Assembly: GCF_000003605.2 (NCBI RefSeq)
Contig: NW_003137830.1
Coordinates: forward strand, 549,638 to 600,290
Source: Saccoglossus kowalevskii
Taxonomy: Eukaryota > Hemichordata > Enteropneusta > Harrimaniidae
Direction of reading: 5' to 3'
DNA length: 50,653 nucleotides
The translations under genes and the position numbers were made by a program. The first letter of the stretch is position 1, and each line of letters starts with the position of its first letter. The notes beneath the pieces were generated by a model. It worked only from the letters and a program-made list of their open reading frames with translations. It made no database searches and had not been told where the DNA came from. This document shows positions 23,401-34,959 of this stretch, in pieces.

Positions 23401-24317
23401 AATAAAATTCTTCAAAATTTTACTATGCACATTAGTGCATGGTGTAAAATGAAGGTTTTCCTAATTATTTCTGTTTTCCCTTCATGTCAAAGGGTGAACA
23501 TTTTTCACAATTTTCAGCACTGATCTTTGTTCTTATAAATGTGATCATCGCAAACTGTGATTCAATTTTGAATCAATATATATATATATTCACATCACAT
23601 GTGTTTAATTCTGTTTCCTATTCAAAATCACAAAAGAGTGATAAGCATAATAAATCTCCATACCAGCTAGAATAGATTACAGAAATTCTGGCTATTCAAT
23701 GCAGAAAAACTGAAAGTCAAGGGAACCAACAGTAGTGTCAAAAGTAAGAGTATGACCATTTGCATCCTCTACAGTTTTCAATGCAGTTTTGAGATTGATA
23801 ATATACAAATACAACACCTAATATTAGCTGTGAATCTTATTGGTATCAAACCTGAATGGGGAAAAGCATATACATGTACCAAAGAGAACTGTGAAATACT
23901 TTATTTTATATAGCTGTAATTAATTTTCTCTGAAAAGACATTATTGCTGTTTTGTATTTTCACGGATATTTGATGAGTTGGTGTAAAAATACAGGAAAAA
24001 AAGGCATTTTCGCTAGATTCCATTTTCAGTGATTCTCCCTTTCAGTGACAACAATTTACAAGTAAAAATAAAGTAATTTACAGTACTGCTAAAACTAACC
24101 AACAAATATATGATCTATTGCCATTTGACAGTTGTCATTGCTACTTACCTCTGTATGAGAGGGTAAATGAATCCGATCTTCCAATAGATGGGAATACCTG
24201 TGTTATTTTCGTAGACAGGTACTCGTAGCTTGTGGATGCACCCTGATCCACAGCAAATCGACGAATTTCTTGACTGTCGTCGGCAGTCTGCAAATATGCT
24301 TTCACTGTAATAGACAT
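20499..24317 (-). CDS. SQSTM1: Sequestosome-1/p62, copy A (selective autophagy receptor)
   Basis: Canonical exons on the minus strand: 24149-24317, 22925-23020, 22492-22715, 22073-22310, 21064-21329, 20756-20867 and 20499-20644 (416 residues). PB1 is residues 1-88, with [13 protein letters not shown] and the acidic [15 protein letters not shown] motif. ZZ has C112/115/126/129/135/138 and H144/147, with all three N-degron-pocket Asp (113, 131, 133; human 129, 147, 149). The conserved [13 protein letters not shown] is followed by an RGG/GRG-rich stretch, the [13 protein letters not shown] (W350, V353) and a C-terminal UBA with [11 protein letters not shown] do not see a DPSTGE-like KEAP1-binding motif. 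An additional 167-codon exon may be included (separate entry). MNM at 24323 is an alternative start. It is divergent from SREBP. Confidence 0.95.
21432..21932 (-). CDS. Novel phase 1-1 cassette exon of p62 copy A, 167 codons
   Basis: The frame is fully open from the acceptor TTTTAAAG (before 21932) to the donor AAAG|GTGCGG (after 21432), 501 bp. Both ends are phase 1, matching the canonical exons on each side (22073-22310 and 21064-21329). It can therefore be skipped or included without breaking p62. The product is very basic (Arg/Lys/His), with scattered Cys. Its C-terminal half has [16 protein letters not shown], and 44 residues later a diverged second unit ending HCPRRMAMF. By hand count about 40 of 67 residues match the equivalent exon in p62 copy B. 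I know of no such domain in p62 elsewhere. Inclusion in mRNA is inferred. The donor GTGCGG is weak, so inclusion may be partial. Confidence 0.7.
22495..22569 (-). repeat. ZZ-exon tract identical in both p62 copies
   Basis: About 75 bp encoding the end of the ZZ exon ([19 protein letters not shown] region) is identical with about 46525-46599, whereas the upstream half of the same exon differs strongly and by 7 codons. This suggests a gene-conversion tract or strong constraint. Confidence 0.6.
23888..24085. mobile_element. MITE, TACTGT...ACAGTA family, copy 2 (reversed, diverged)
   Basis: On the minus strand it begins TACTGTAAATTACTTTATTTT and ends AAAATAAAGTATTTCACAG, with internal CTAGCGAAAATGCC and TTTTTTCCTGTATTT matching copies 1 and 3. 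It lies in the first coding intron of p62 copy A. Confidence 0.7.
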
Positions 24318-24324
24318 GTTCATA
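24149..24324 (-). other. p62A first coding exon, near-identical to p62B (gene conversion tract)
   Basis: Positions 24169-24320 are identical to the corresponding part of the p62B exon (about 47747-47898), with no synonymous change over about 152 bp. The last 20 bp of the exon differ at four sites. The exon starts with splice acceptor CTGCAG one base before ATG, so the 5' UTR is in a separate upstream exon. Confidence 0.85.
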
Positions 24325-24544
24325 CTGCAGGGAAAAGGAAAACAAATTATTACACTCAGGTTGTTAAGTTATGGAGATTGATGTTTGAAAAATACGGATG
24401 AAATCACATGTACGTTGTTAGCGGAATCATAATGATCGTGAAAATTGACAAACATAGTCTAGAAATACGACCATACATATCGTTGGCTGAACTACGAAAT
24501 GATGTAAATAAACAACAGCAAAGTGTCCGGACGAGGTGACGTAC

Positions 24545-24645
24545 CTGTAGCTGATTTCTCCCGTCGAATGATTTTTTCGCACTGTATTGGCAATAATAGT
24601 CTTCTTTGAGATGCTTGTCTGTATGCTTGTCATCAGTAGTAATAG
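24545..24645 (-). other. p62A non-coding 5' UTR exon (tentative)
   Basis: The donor CTACAG|GTACGT lies at 24543-24545. A transcription start near 24640-24645 is expected from the TATA box at 24670-24675. The homologous segment in p62B also has a donor (CAACAG|GTTCG, exon edge 48038). The exon would be joined to the acceptor before 24324. Confidence 0.55.
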
Positions 24646-24669
24646 TTTCTGGAGGTTGGATCTGATGTA

Positions 24670-24675
24670 TTTATA
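24670..24675 (-). promoter_or_regulatory. TATA box of p62 copy A
   Basis: TTTATA on the plus strand is TATAAA on the gene strand, in the context GTGTATAAATAC. It is conserved at the same place in p62B (48165-48170) and in the orphan promoter copy (49154-49159). Confidence 0.7.
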
Positions 24676-24720
24676 CACAAATCTAGAGAACCAGATGGTT
24701 CCAATTTACGAAATCGTGCA

Positions 24721-24730
24721 GCTGAGTCAC
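24721..24730 (-). promoter_or_regulatory. Antioxidant response element (ARE) in p62A promoter
   Basis: The gene strand reads GTGACTCAGC, a full match to the ARE consensus RTGACnnnGC, about 50 bp upstream of the TATA box. Mammalian SQSTM1 is known to be induced by NRF2 through an ARE. Here this is inferred from sequence and position. Confidence 0.7.
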
Positions 24731-24763
24731 ACTCAGAAAATTGCCCAATACCCGTCTCGTCAG

Positions 24764-24768
24764 CCAAT
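24764..24768 (+). promoter_or_regulatory. CCAAT box (NF-Y-type) in the p62A promoter
   Basis: CAGCCAATCA lies 34 bp beyond the ARE. The equivalent site GGCCAATCAG is kept in p62B (48267-48271). Confidence 0.5.
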
Positions 24769-25074
24769 CACACCCTGGACAGAGAAATGCAATTCGCGCA
24801 TCAAGCACTGCGCATGTAAAAATAGCACATGACTTCATAGTCTAAATTTAGAAATATCCAACGTCACCGTGATAGTAATTTTAGATACCTTCGAAATATC
24901 GTCGCCAAATTTCGATCTTTCATAGTTTTATTGTATTTTAATGAAAAAAAATGAATGATATAACTATTATGCTGGAATTCTCAATAACATTTGGAATGCA
25001 AAACTCCTAACTTCGACCTCCAACCCCGAACATTTGCATGGAAGTCGAAAACAACATTAGCATGAAGTTGTAAA

Positions 25075-25082
25075 TGACGTCA
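25075..25082. promoter_or_regulatory. Palindromic CRE/ATF site upstream of SREBP
   Basis: TGACGTCA is a perfect CRE palindrome 79 bp before the SREBP start codon. A reversed CCAAT (GATTGGCTC, 25109-25117) lies between them, and GATCGTACGATC (25083-25094) is a further 12-bp palindrome. NF-Y sites normally accompany SREBP-family promoters. No convincing SRE (TCACnCCAC) was seen. Confidence 0.6.
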
Positions 25083-25160
25083 GATCGTACGATCGTATTC
25101 TGAACCCTGATTGGCTCAGTTCCGTGGTGCTACAAAGCTTTTACTCATTGAATAACAAAA

Positions 25161-26526
25161 ATGGCCGATCACAGTCCTTGGTTGTCGGCATCGGACGCTG
25201 TCCAGGACTTGGGACCGACCATGGACACGACACACGAGTTTGATAATGTGCTCTTCAACGATTTAGACGGTAAGAAAACATATTTTATTTTTGGTGTATA
25301 AATTCAGTGTTTAGTTGGAGTGATATCATGCATGCCCATACGTTTCGGGAAGTGATAGTAAACTGTGCAGTTGATACTGAAAACTCAGCTGATTACGGGC
25401 ATTGACCTTATTCAAGTTATTGAAAAAAAGTCGCAGTATCGAAGTGAAATTCAGTTTCCAGCGCGATTCTTTTTGTAGTGTAAATACTTGTACTTCAAAT
25501 GTTATATTTCGTTTTCTTTTTATCTTGCATTGTTTTCCGCGCTGCAAAAAGTAACCATGTACGTATTTCTTTACCAATGTCAATGAATGATAGCAACGCC
25601 AATCAACATCGCGACAAAAGTTCATGTTGCAAAATGAATGTTCTCGTATCTTATTATGATTTTAACGTACAACGCAATATTTTATGTACAATTTACTTTT
25701 AATTTCCCACTGTTAATCAATATTCCCCTTCTCCACATTCTCAATAATACCTGGCATTTTGCACCACTGGGCACTTCCGCATTTTTTATTGAGTTGGTTA
25801 CGTCTGTGTTTTTTTTTTTTGCTGCTATTTCATATTTTTTTTTAATATTAATCAATTAGTTTCGGTCACGACTTTTCACGAATGAAAAGGTCTGGCGTTC
25901 TTAATTATTTTTATCTGTGCCTAAATCTGCTAAAGGCGACCAATTTGAGTTATTACCGAGAAAATGTGACATGTTTGAAGCAGGTCGTTCTGTGATTGGT
26001 TGATTCTGAACATGGCATGATTGAATATAATAATCATAATGAGCTCGGTTTAAAAAGAGCTGAGAAAGGTAGAGTCCTGGTACTTCTGCTTGGGTTTCAT
26101 CACTGGCAGGTTCACTTCTGACTGTGTTATAGTTTTGTTTCTTTTCAACTGAATTTACCGCCCTGTATAATTGGCAAGATGTTGTCAGGTGTTGACTATG
26201 CTGATATTTGGTGGTTTTGGTTTATGTATGTGTTTAGACTAAATCAACATTTTAGGTAGGTCTTCTGTGTTTTTTTATTCTTATTAATGCCATGATTATC
26301 GGTTTTCATGCTGTAGTTCCTCATAAAAAATTTTCTCTGTTTTATAGATATGATAAATTTCATCAATTCAGATGAACCCACTACAACTACAGATGCTTTA
26401 TTTGGCGATCCAATTGAGGTAACCAGTCCGCTGCAGGAGCCTCTACTTTCACCAACTTCTTTCCCAGTGAAGCGAGAAATAGAGCCTTTAGACTGTATTA
26501 TGCCAACACTTCCTGTACAGTTGCCA

Positions 26527-26561
<35 letters not shown>

Positions 26562-26683
26562 ACAACAGCAGCAGCAGTTGCTGCAACAGCAGCAGCAACT
26601 CCAACAGCAACTAACACAGCTACAGGCAACTTTACAATTAGCTCAGCAGCAACAACAGCAGCAACAGCTACAACAACAGCAAA

Positions 26684-26723
<40 letters not shown>

Positions 26724-29700
26724 TATAGTAGCTCCTGTTCAGGTTTTAAGTCCAGCACCAAGTACACCGTTATCACCAGCTCTGAGTATCCAGTCTGTGC
26801 CTTCTCCACCTGCAACCACACCAACTATAAAAGCTAGTCCAAGTCCGCAACAGGTGCAGTTGAGCACCAAGCCTCTTCAGCAGCAGCCACAACCACAGCA
26901 GCAGCAGCAACTTCTAAACCAAACTCTGCAACAGCCATCATCACCAAGATTTCAACAGGTATGTGCTAAATTGCTAAAGAGTGTCCCGTATTGTAAATAA
27001 AACGCCCCTTTTTTATAGCCACTGACTAATAAATGGATCATTAAGTAATAGTATCTTGTAAGCCCTTGTAAATACCTTGTAAAAACTGAGTGAATTTCCA
27101 TTGTTTAAAATGTTACTTGGGTGACTATAACTGATTGACCAGTGAGTACCGGTAAATAGAGAAGAAGCTAATATATCAAAAAACAAAAGGTTGGTTCTAT
27201 CCAAATATGGCAGCATTATTGAGAGAAGAAACACATGGTGTGTCCCAATTGACAATGATAAACGACTTTGTTTATGAATGGCTAATAGCATGGCCAGGGG
27301 CCAAAATAATGAGATATAGCTTGTCATAATTCACATGATTTATAACAATACCTATATTACCTGCTAATCTGATTTAATTTAAATTAAATTTAAATGCACA
27401 AATTATTTGCTGTTTTTTTTTTAAGTAAAATCTGCTAAATTAAATCTATGTGAACATGTAAAATAGCAACAGAAGTCATTGTTCCTCTGTAAAGTTTGTG
27501 AACGTAAAATCCAGTGAAATTGCTTAAAGCATTAAAATACTGAAATTTAATGCCAGTAAAAAATTAAGTTTTACAGTAATTTATGTCATAGATTCCAATA
27601 TATATTTTGTTTTATGTTGCAGGTTCTTCTGCAGTCTCAGCCAATTACAACATGCACAGCTACTTCTATTCCTGTGGTCACCACAGTCACAACTTCACCG
27701 CTGCAAACCATTGTGGGATCAGCCAATATACAGTTGACCAGCATCCCCATGATACAGGTTGAGGCAAAAGATAAACTACCAATCAGCAGGATAAACTGTC
27801 CGAGCAATGGGCCACCACTAGTAAAAGGTGAAAAAAGATCTGCCCATAATGCTATTGAGAGGCGCTATAGATCCAGTATAAATGATAAAATAATTGAATT
27901 GAAAGAAATGGTGTTGGGAAGGGATACAAAGGTAAAATTTGATTATTATTCAATTCTTCATGAATCATATAATTTATTAGAAACCATATTATTAAAAGTT
28001 TGTTTAAACCAAAAATTAATTGAAGGTTTTAGATTGTTCCAACAGTTTATTTTTCTGTGTGACAATATTTTATTGTTTTGTCTTGAATGAATATATTGTT
28101 AAAGTCTGACATTTATTTTCTCAAGTTTTACCTTCTGAGAATATGCATGCTATACAATTTGAGAAATGCAAAGTTCTTGCTCAATCATCTTTTGTGTTTT
28201 TTACAGATGAACAAGTCTGGAATTTTAAGAAAAGCAATTGATTATATAAAGTTCCTGCAGAATTCCAACCATAAATTAAAGGAGGAGAATATGATGCTAA
28301 AAATGGGACTAGGAAAAAGTAAGTAACACCTGCAAATATTGCCTGCCTATTTATAAAAGTGTAGCTTGATATATCAATACATATTGATACACATCTATTA
28401 TTTCTCCAATTTGTTTCTATTTTAAAGGTGGAATCATTCCAACTACCATCAAACAAGAATCGCTGGGTGAACTCAGTCCTCCCCCGTCTGATCCTGGGTC
28501 ACCAGAGCGCAGTCCAGTTAGTAGCAACTGTACAGATCCCCAGAGCCCCAAGATGTTTGATGATGGAGATCAGGATATTGATGATGATGAAGATGAGGAT
28601 GATAAAGATATTATCATGCAGCAAACTGATAGCTTTCCAAACTGCACACCAAAAGTGAAATCTGAAAAACTGCCTCGCAGTAGCTGTGGGATGCTGGACC
28701 GCACTAGAATGACTTTATGTATGTTCATGTTTGGTGTCCTGCTTTTCAATCCATTCAAGTCTATGATGAAAGGAGCTACTGGTGGCGGTGGTCCTGATTA
28801 CATGCAGATGCATGGTGGTGCTAGAACTTTGATGGGCGTGGGTACAGATTCAGGTACTAATCTTACTTTATTCAATAGTGTTGATGCCAACCATCAGAAT
28901 TAGTTGTGGTTTTTGTAGTCTAAACTTGCCAAGAATTTGACCTCTAAACAAGCATTAATTCCTAAGAATTTACTCCCACCTAATCTTATGTAAATTACAT
29001 TTCAGCCTGTTATTGAGCTCTCTCTGCTCCACATGTTCATTCATTTTATCATAATGATTCTTACAGTGACTTATTTTCACTGCTGTCCGTGCTTATATTA
29101 GTAGCAGTATAAAATTAGCTGATAATCTGATAAGATAAACTTTTTCTCAATCGCATCTTTAGTGAAAATGAATAAATCCATTTTTTCGTTAATGGTGAGA
29201 CTTTTTGCAGTGGAATAGACTGCATTTAAATGTTAACATTTGGAGTCAATTTAAGTTATAAATTTCAATAAGCAATCCCTAATCATGCTACTTTCTAGGG
29301 GGATGTACAGATCCCAGGCATGTTTGTCTGACACTTTGACATGTTTAAACAGTCTCCAGCTACCTTGTTTGCATTTCATGCATTGTTTAAATACAAGGAG
29401 ATGTTTTATCATTTCTTGTTGCAATAAATCGCTCGGACACTCTCTGTAATCAATCTTTGATTGATAGAATTGTTGACTTGTTTTTTCTCAACAGTTGATC
29501 AAAGCTGGATTGAATGGTTGCTGCCTTCCATTCTTGTTTGGTTGATTAATGGGGTCATGGTACTGGGGGTGTTCACTGGCATATTTATCTATGGTGAACC
29601 AGTTCTACAGCCTCACTCAGAAGCAGCTGTGAAATTCTGGCGCTACAGAAAGCAAGCTGATAGAGATCTTGCCCGGGTAAGAACAGAAGACATTTGTACT

Positions 29701-32700
29701 GCGAATCACTTCTCCATAAATTCTTGATACTAAGTGGAAGACATGTTCACTTGCACCTCTGTTAGAATAGTTTTCTCTCTAAGCAAATTTGGAACTTAGC
29801 TAGTTTCTTCAAGAAAGTCAAATACTGTGGAATACTTTATTTTTTCGCTTGGAATTAATTTTCGCTGAAGGAATGATTTAGTGAAAATAAAATCCAGCGA
29901 ATATACCTTTTTTCCTATATTTTACGTTAACCTATTCAAAAATCAGTGAAAATAAATTCCATACAAAAGATCCAAAAAGTCATTTCAGCGAAAATTAGTT
30001 CCAGCTAAAATAATGTATTTTACAGTAACTTAATTTAAAATATGACATTTAGGGAAAAGTTGATCATCTGGTGACAAATTTAGTAACTGAACAAACCTTT
30101 TTCATACAAGGCTTTAGAAAATAAATCTACTGTAGACTGCATATTGATTATGGGCTAACTGGTATGCCACATGTCTAGCCAAAGCAGTGAAAAATTATTT
30201 TCTTTTTATTCAGTAGGCTTATTGTTCACATCTGTGACCTGTAAGCTGTATAAAACACACTTTGTAATTGTGGTATTTGTGCTTTTTATCCAGGGTGATC
30301 ATTCAGCAGCTGCAGGTCATCTGAGAACGTGCTTGACTGCCCTGGGAAGACCTCTGCCAACTTCTAAACTGGACTTGACTGCCAGCACTTACTGGAATGT
30401 CTCTAGACAGCTGTTGAATCGTATCTGGGTTGGCAAATGGTTAGCTTGCAAGGCTGGAGGATTGTTCAGTAACTGCACAAGTGATAAGAAGATTGATGCC
30501 AAGTTATCTGCAAAAGATGGAGCATTGGTTTATCATAGATTACATCAACTGCAAATGACTGGTAAGTTGGAAAAAAAACCAGTGTGGATTAATCTGTTTT
30601 ACTGTTTCAGTTCATGTAATAATGTACTTGTTAATTAAACGCTAACCTAATTCTGTAAAGCTCCAATGATATTGAGTAATTAACCAGAAAGTGTACAATA
30701 AAAAAAATCAAAAGCGGAGATTCATAATCAGGGACCGATCCATCATAGTAAATGATGAATTGAAATACCTTGTGTAAAAAATACTCTGTATCAGACCATG
30801 GAAACTGTGAAAGAATTTTGATTCCTCATTCTCATTCCTTCTATTGACCTTGGCCTACTGTTAGCAGTGCTCTGAAAATAGATTCTACCACTATTAGAAA
30901 TAGAAGTAGGGTCAGTGAAAAACAAAGCTATAAATCTTCTACTAGTGTAAACTTTAAATCACCTAGTTTATGACCTGGATTGGTGCTTGCAGATTGACTG
31001 TAACACTAATCCCTAAGTGTTCTTTTTTGTAGGTCATGAAACTGATGGTATAATCAGTGGTATCAATCTTGCCTTGAGTGCTGTCAATCTGGCAGAGTGT
31101 GCAGGTGATGCAATCAGCAAAGAAACCTTGGCAGAAATATACACTATGGCTGCTTTGAGAATAAAAACCAGTTTTCCAATGAGGATGCATTTTCTTGCTG
31201 TAAGTATTGAAATCTGTTTATAATTTATGGTCTTTAAATATTTCAAACTTTAATTAAAAATCGCAGGATAATGAACCACCCTCTTTTCAAAATTACAAAT
31301 ATATAATATTGTTGTTAGTATTGTGATTTAAATATGGGTGTAAATGTTAGCCATTCATTACAGATAGATTTCAAATGCTCATTTCTCACAGAGATACTTT
31401 CTGAGCTGTGCAAGACATGCCTGTGCTATCAATGCAGGATATATGCCTGCATCCCTACAATGGCTGTGTCACCCCTTTGGTCACAGGTTCTTTGTGGATG
31501 GAGATTGGAGTTACCAACCAAAGGAAGGACTGTATAGTATTACTGGCAACCCTGGTGAGCATGGTTAAAGTAAATTTGTTTTCACCATTTTGGTAGATGT
31601 CTTATAAAACTATTTGTTATCGGGATAATGATGATGTGGTATAAATCTTCATAGAAAACTATTATTTGTTGTCTTATTTCAATTGTACGAATTTTTTTTT
31701 TATCTCAGCTGATCCACTTGCCTATGTCAGCCAGGCTTTTCGAGAGTGCTTGCTACAGAAAGCACTGTATTCCCTCGTCACTCCAGGGTCCAGCAGTGGT
31801 AATTATAACACTTCATCTGTTGCTGAGGATAATAAAGGAAAATCAGGGTGAGTAGATGTTTGTGATTTGTCCATCCACTAAGCACACCCAGCATTATCAA
31901 AGAATTTAAACCATATTTGTCAGCTTTCCATGTTTTATGTTAACTCTATATGCATGACCTGCTTGAGGAATTGACATTGAGTTTCATTTATCTTCCTCTG
32001 TGACAGGTGCCAGTCTTCTGATGCCTTAAAGTATCTGCAGCTGTTGGGAGAATGTGCTGATTCTGCTGGTGCTCCGAAAAAAACAAGTTTTGCCATTGGA
32101 TGTAGTATGTCATCTGTTACTGGTGAGTTGAATCACAATCCCCATGCAACATTTCCATTATACATTCCCACAGGTTTACATTACAGTTAAAACTAGGTTT
32201 TCATATTCACCATATGTCAACTGTCAGCATTAATTAGTCTCCATTTGGACAAAGTGCCTATAAATTAACCCAGCATACATATATCTGCACACCCATTTGC
32301 ACATATGAAGGATGTGCCTGGATCAATCGGATTCTAACTTTTAATGTACATTATGTATACATTTACAGTTCATTTCGTGTATTTAATTCAAAGTTATGGT
32401 ATTGTAAAAATACACCTAAATAAAGCATTTCATCACCCCTTTATTTGAAAGTCAATTTGAAGTGTTTTTGTGTAAATGTTTATGTTTCAGTGTAATGTAC
32501 AAAAGAAGACTTGTGTCTGATAATAATAGATAATAATGCAAGTTCTATTGTAAATCTTATACAAGTTTTTCATTTAATCTACAGGGGAAGATCCAGTAGC
32601 TAAGTGGTGGTGTAACGTTCTTTCCGTTGCTTCATATTGGTTGGCTGGTGATGATGATGCAGCTGAGAGGTTGTATGGTAGCATAGAGTGCATTCCAAAA

Positions 32701-34769
32701 CAAGTGTTAGACTCGGAAGATCCTATTGGTAAAGCCGTATTGATAGCATTCAAAGCTGCACAGAGTTTTCTGACAGAAAGCAGTATACGCAAATGCATAC
32801 CACTATGTGACAAAGCCAGTTCCCTGTTGAGAAAAAGTATTGGACATGGTGCAAATCAGTCAGCAGATAAAATCACACAGGTAAATAGATGTACTCATTT
32901 CTTGCAATTTGGGATGTATGTTCTGCATATGAAGCTTTTTCTGCTGAAAATAAAAACTAACATATGCTGAATATTACTATTGGGGTAATTTACCGTATCC
33001 ATGATTAAAAGAAGTTGGAAGAAGAGGACATTGCTTGTCTCTGTGGTGCATTGTAGTTGCATTGCATGTACGATACACTCTGCAGTGCTTCTGCAGTGCA
33101 AACACAGAGCCAAGACCATTCACCATTTCCAAATACCAGCATTGAGGTGTGTTTAGCTTCATTGTGATTAAAATGTTTCACTATAAACTACACATAACTA
33201 TCAAAAATCACTGAGATGAGCAATCTCTGATGTGTGGCTCAAAATTTGCCTACGCCACATTAGCTATGCCTTTGATGAACCACTTTCATATTGGTTACTT
33301 CATACTTTCTTTGTGTGGTTGTAGGAGTTGCATTAATAGTCATTTTATTTAGATCAATTAAAGAATTGTTTGCATGCGGTTGGGTGCACTCAGAATGTTC
33401 ACATGATATGAGATAGAGCTCTGTCTTTTGGCTGTACTCTGTGGTGATATAAAGAAGGCAGTTTCTTGTTTCATTAACATGAATCTGACGTTATCCTTTG
33501 TCTTAATCTCGCCATTAGGTTGTTCAGCTGTTGGTTTGCGACTGGTTGTTGACAACACGTACGGCTGTGTGGCAGAAGCATTGTAGCCATGCCCCAGAGA
33601 GTAACATTTGCAGCCCAACAGAGCTTTTATCATTCCAACAAGACATTGCCAGTCTTAAGAAGTTGGCACAAATTGAAAAATCAGCACTGCCAAAAGTTTA
33701 TCTGCATGAAGCAACAGCCCGACTAATGGCAGGTGCTAACCCAGCCCGAACTCAGCAGTTACTTAATAAAAGTTTACGAAGACGTTGCATCAAGAACCAG
33801 AATACAAATGGTAAATAAATTAAACATAGCCCTGGTAGTGGGAGTTTATTTTGGTACAGTCAAACCTATCTATAGCAACCTCAGACGATCTTTATATAGA
33901 GATTGATATATTATTTTATGACTGAAATATTATTATGTTGACTTCTAACTTTGATGATGATAGAAATGAAGAAAACATTTTTTGATCAAGATGTCATTGT
34001 AGACAGTGTAAAATTCAATCATCTTTCCTAATTCTGGCCTTTTATACAAAAGTCATGTGGCCATTTAGAGCCACAAAAGTAGTCACATTAAAAAAGTGGG
34101 TCGAAAATGCAAAATTCAATGGGTTGTTCAGTTATTCAGATATAAAAGTGGTTATTAACTGTACAATTGACTGTAAAATTATTAGTTGCCTGAAAGGGAA
34201 TATACCAGATTCTAATACAGGCAATTTATTTATTCATGTTTATCATGCCTGAACAAGTAGGAAGAATGCAGGAAATTTAGCTGAATTTAGGAAGTGTTAA
34301 TTGTGATAAGCCTAAAAAACAAAATTCAACTCAATAGATCACTTGCCATATTTACTTTTGTAGTAATGTATGCTTGTCTATTGTCAAATTGTATTTTAAA
34401 TGATCCAGTGTACAAATACAAGCAACTGTTGCTTGATGTGTGCTTCTATTAGAGATGAACTCCTAATAAATGTTCTACCTGTTGTACTTGTCACAGTTTT
34501 CAAACTAATTCTCTACACTGCTGTTTGTTTTTACTTCAGATACTGAAGTGAGTGAGAGTATTGTCGGAGAGAGGGAACATGCTACAGCCCTGTTGATAGC
34601 ATGCCGACATCTACCAGAACAGTTATTGTCAACACCTGGTCAGAAGGAAAGCATGCTTGCTGAAGCTGCCAAGTCTCTGGAAAAACTGGGAGACAAACGT
34701 GCCCTGCAGGATTGTCATAAAATGATTATGCGTTTAAATAGTGGTTCTTCGGCAATTGCTACTCGCTAA
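25161..34769 (+). CDS. SREBF: Sterol regulatory element-binding protein (membrane-bound bHLH-Zip factor)
   Basis: Fourteen exons: 25161-25269, 26348-26958, 27623-27931, 28207-28318, 28428-28853, 29495-29676, 30294-30561, 31033-31199, 31392-31554, 31709-31847, 32007-32122, 32585-32880, 33519-33810 and 34540-34769. All phases agree, giving 1139 residues, the usual family length. There is an acidic N-terminus, then a long Gln tract in exon 2, then bHLH-Zip (about 309-380) with the SREBP-specific Tyr322 in [14 protein letters not shown]1 (about 475-494) starts DRTRMTLC and holds Asn488-Pro489, matching the human S2P site (Leu-Cys, Asn-Pro). The lumenal loop has RTLM (513-516) as candidate S1P site, then TM2 (about 531-555) and the SCAP-binding regulatory domain with [11 protein letters not shown] and [16 protein letters not shown]. 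It controls sterol and lipid gene transcription after Golgi cleavage. Confidence 0.97.
26524..26732 (+). repeat. CAG/CAA repeat encoding interrupted poly-Gln in SREBP
   Basis: About 70 codons are mostly CAG/CAA with Leu, Thr, Ala and Lys interruptions, and a shorter Gln block follows at about 26877-26908. CAG/CAA mixing makes it less prone to slippage than pure CAG. It lies between the activation domain and the bHLH and creates a long false antisense frame of Ala/Val. Confidence 0.95.
29823..30027. mobile_element. MITE, TACTGT...ACAGTA family, copy 3
   Basis: It begins TACTGTGGAATACTTTATTTT and ends AATGTATTTTACAGTA, with internal CCAGCGAATATACC, TTTTTTCCTATATTTTACG and TCAGTGAAAATAAATTCC, closely matching copy 1 at 8043-8254 in the same orientation. 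It lies in the SREBP intron between the exons at 29676 and 30294. Confidence 0.85.
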
Positions 34770-34953
34770 TTCAAACAGTTTTATACTTTAATACACTAGT
34801 TAGTAGTTAGGCTGTAGCTATTTATTTTAATGATAAATGATTATTACAGTTTTACAAAACAAATTTTGTATGTAATTATTCTTGAGCAAGTACAAGATAT
34901 TCTATGAAAGAATATAACATATTTTTTGTTTATGGGTTGCATCTCATCTTGTG

Positions 34954-34959
34954 AATAAA
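34954..34959 (+). terminator. Polyadenylation signal AATAAA for SREBP
   Basis: AATAAA lies 185 bp after the SREBP stop codon, followed by T-rich sequence. Confidence 0.75.

Noticed and set aside
25098-25160. Sterol response element in the SREBP promoter
   Set aside because: GTGGTGCTA near 25134 only loosely resembles an inverted SRE; not convincing.
26498-26824. 108-codon antisense frame of Ala and Val
   Set aside because: It is the mirror of the CAG/CAA poly-Gln codons of SREBP exon 2.
27490-27580. Fourth copy of the TACTGT MITE in an SREBP intron
   Set aside because: Only short fragments (GTAAAATCCAGTGAAAT, TTTTACAGTAATTTA) match; not enough to claim.
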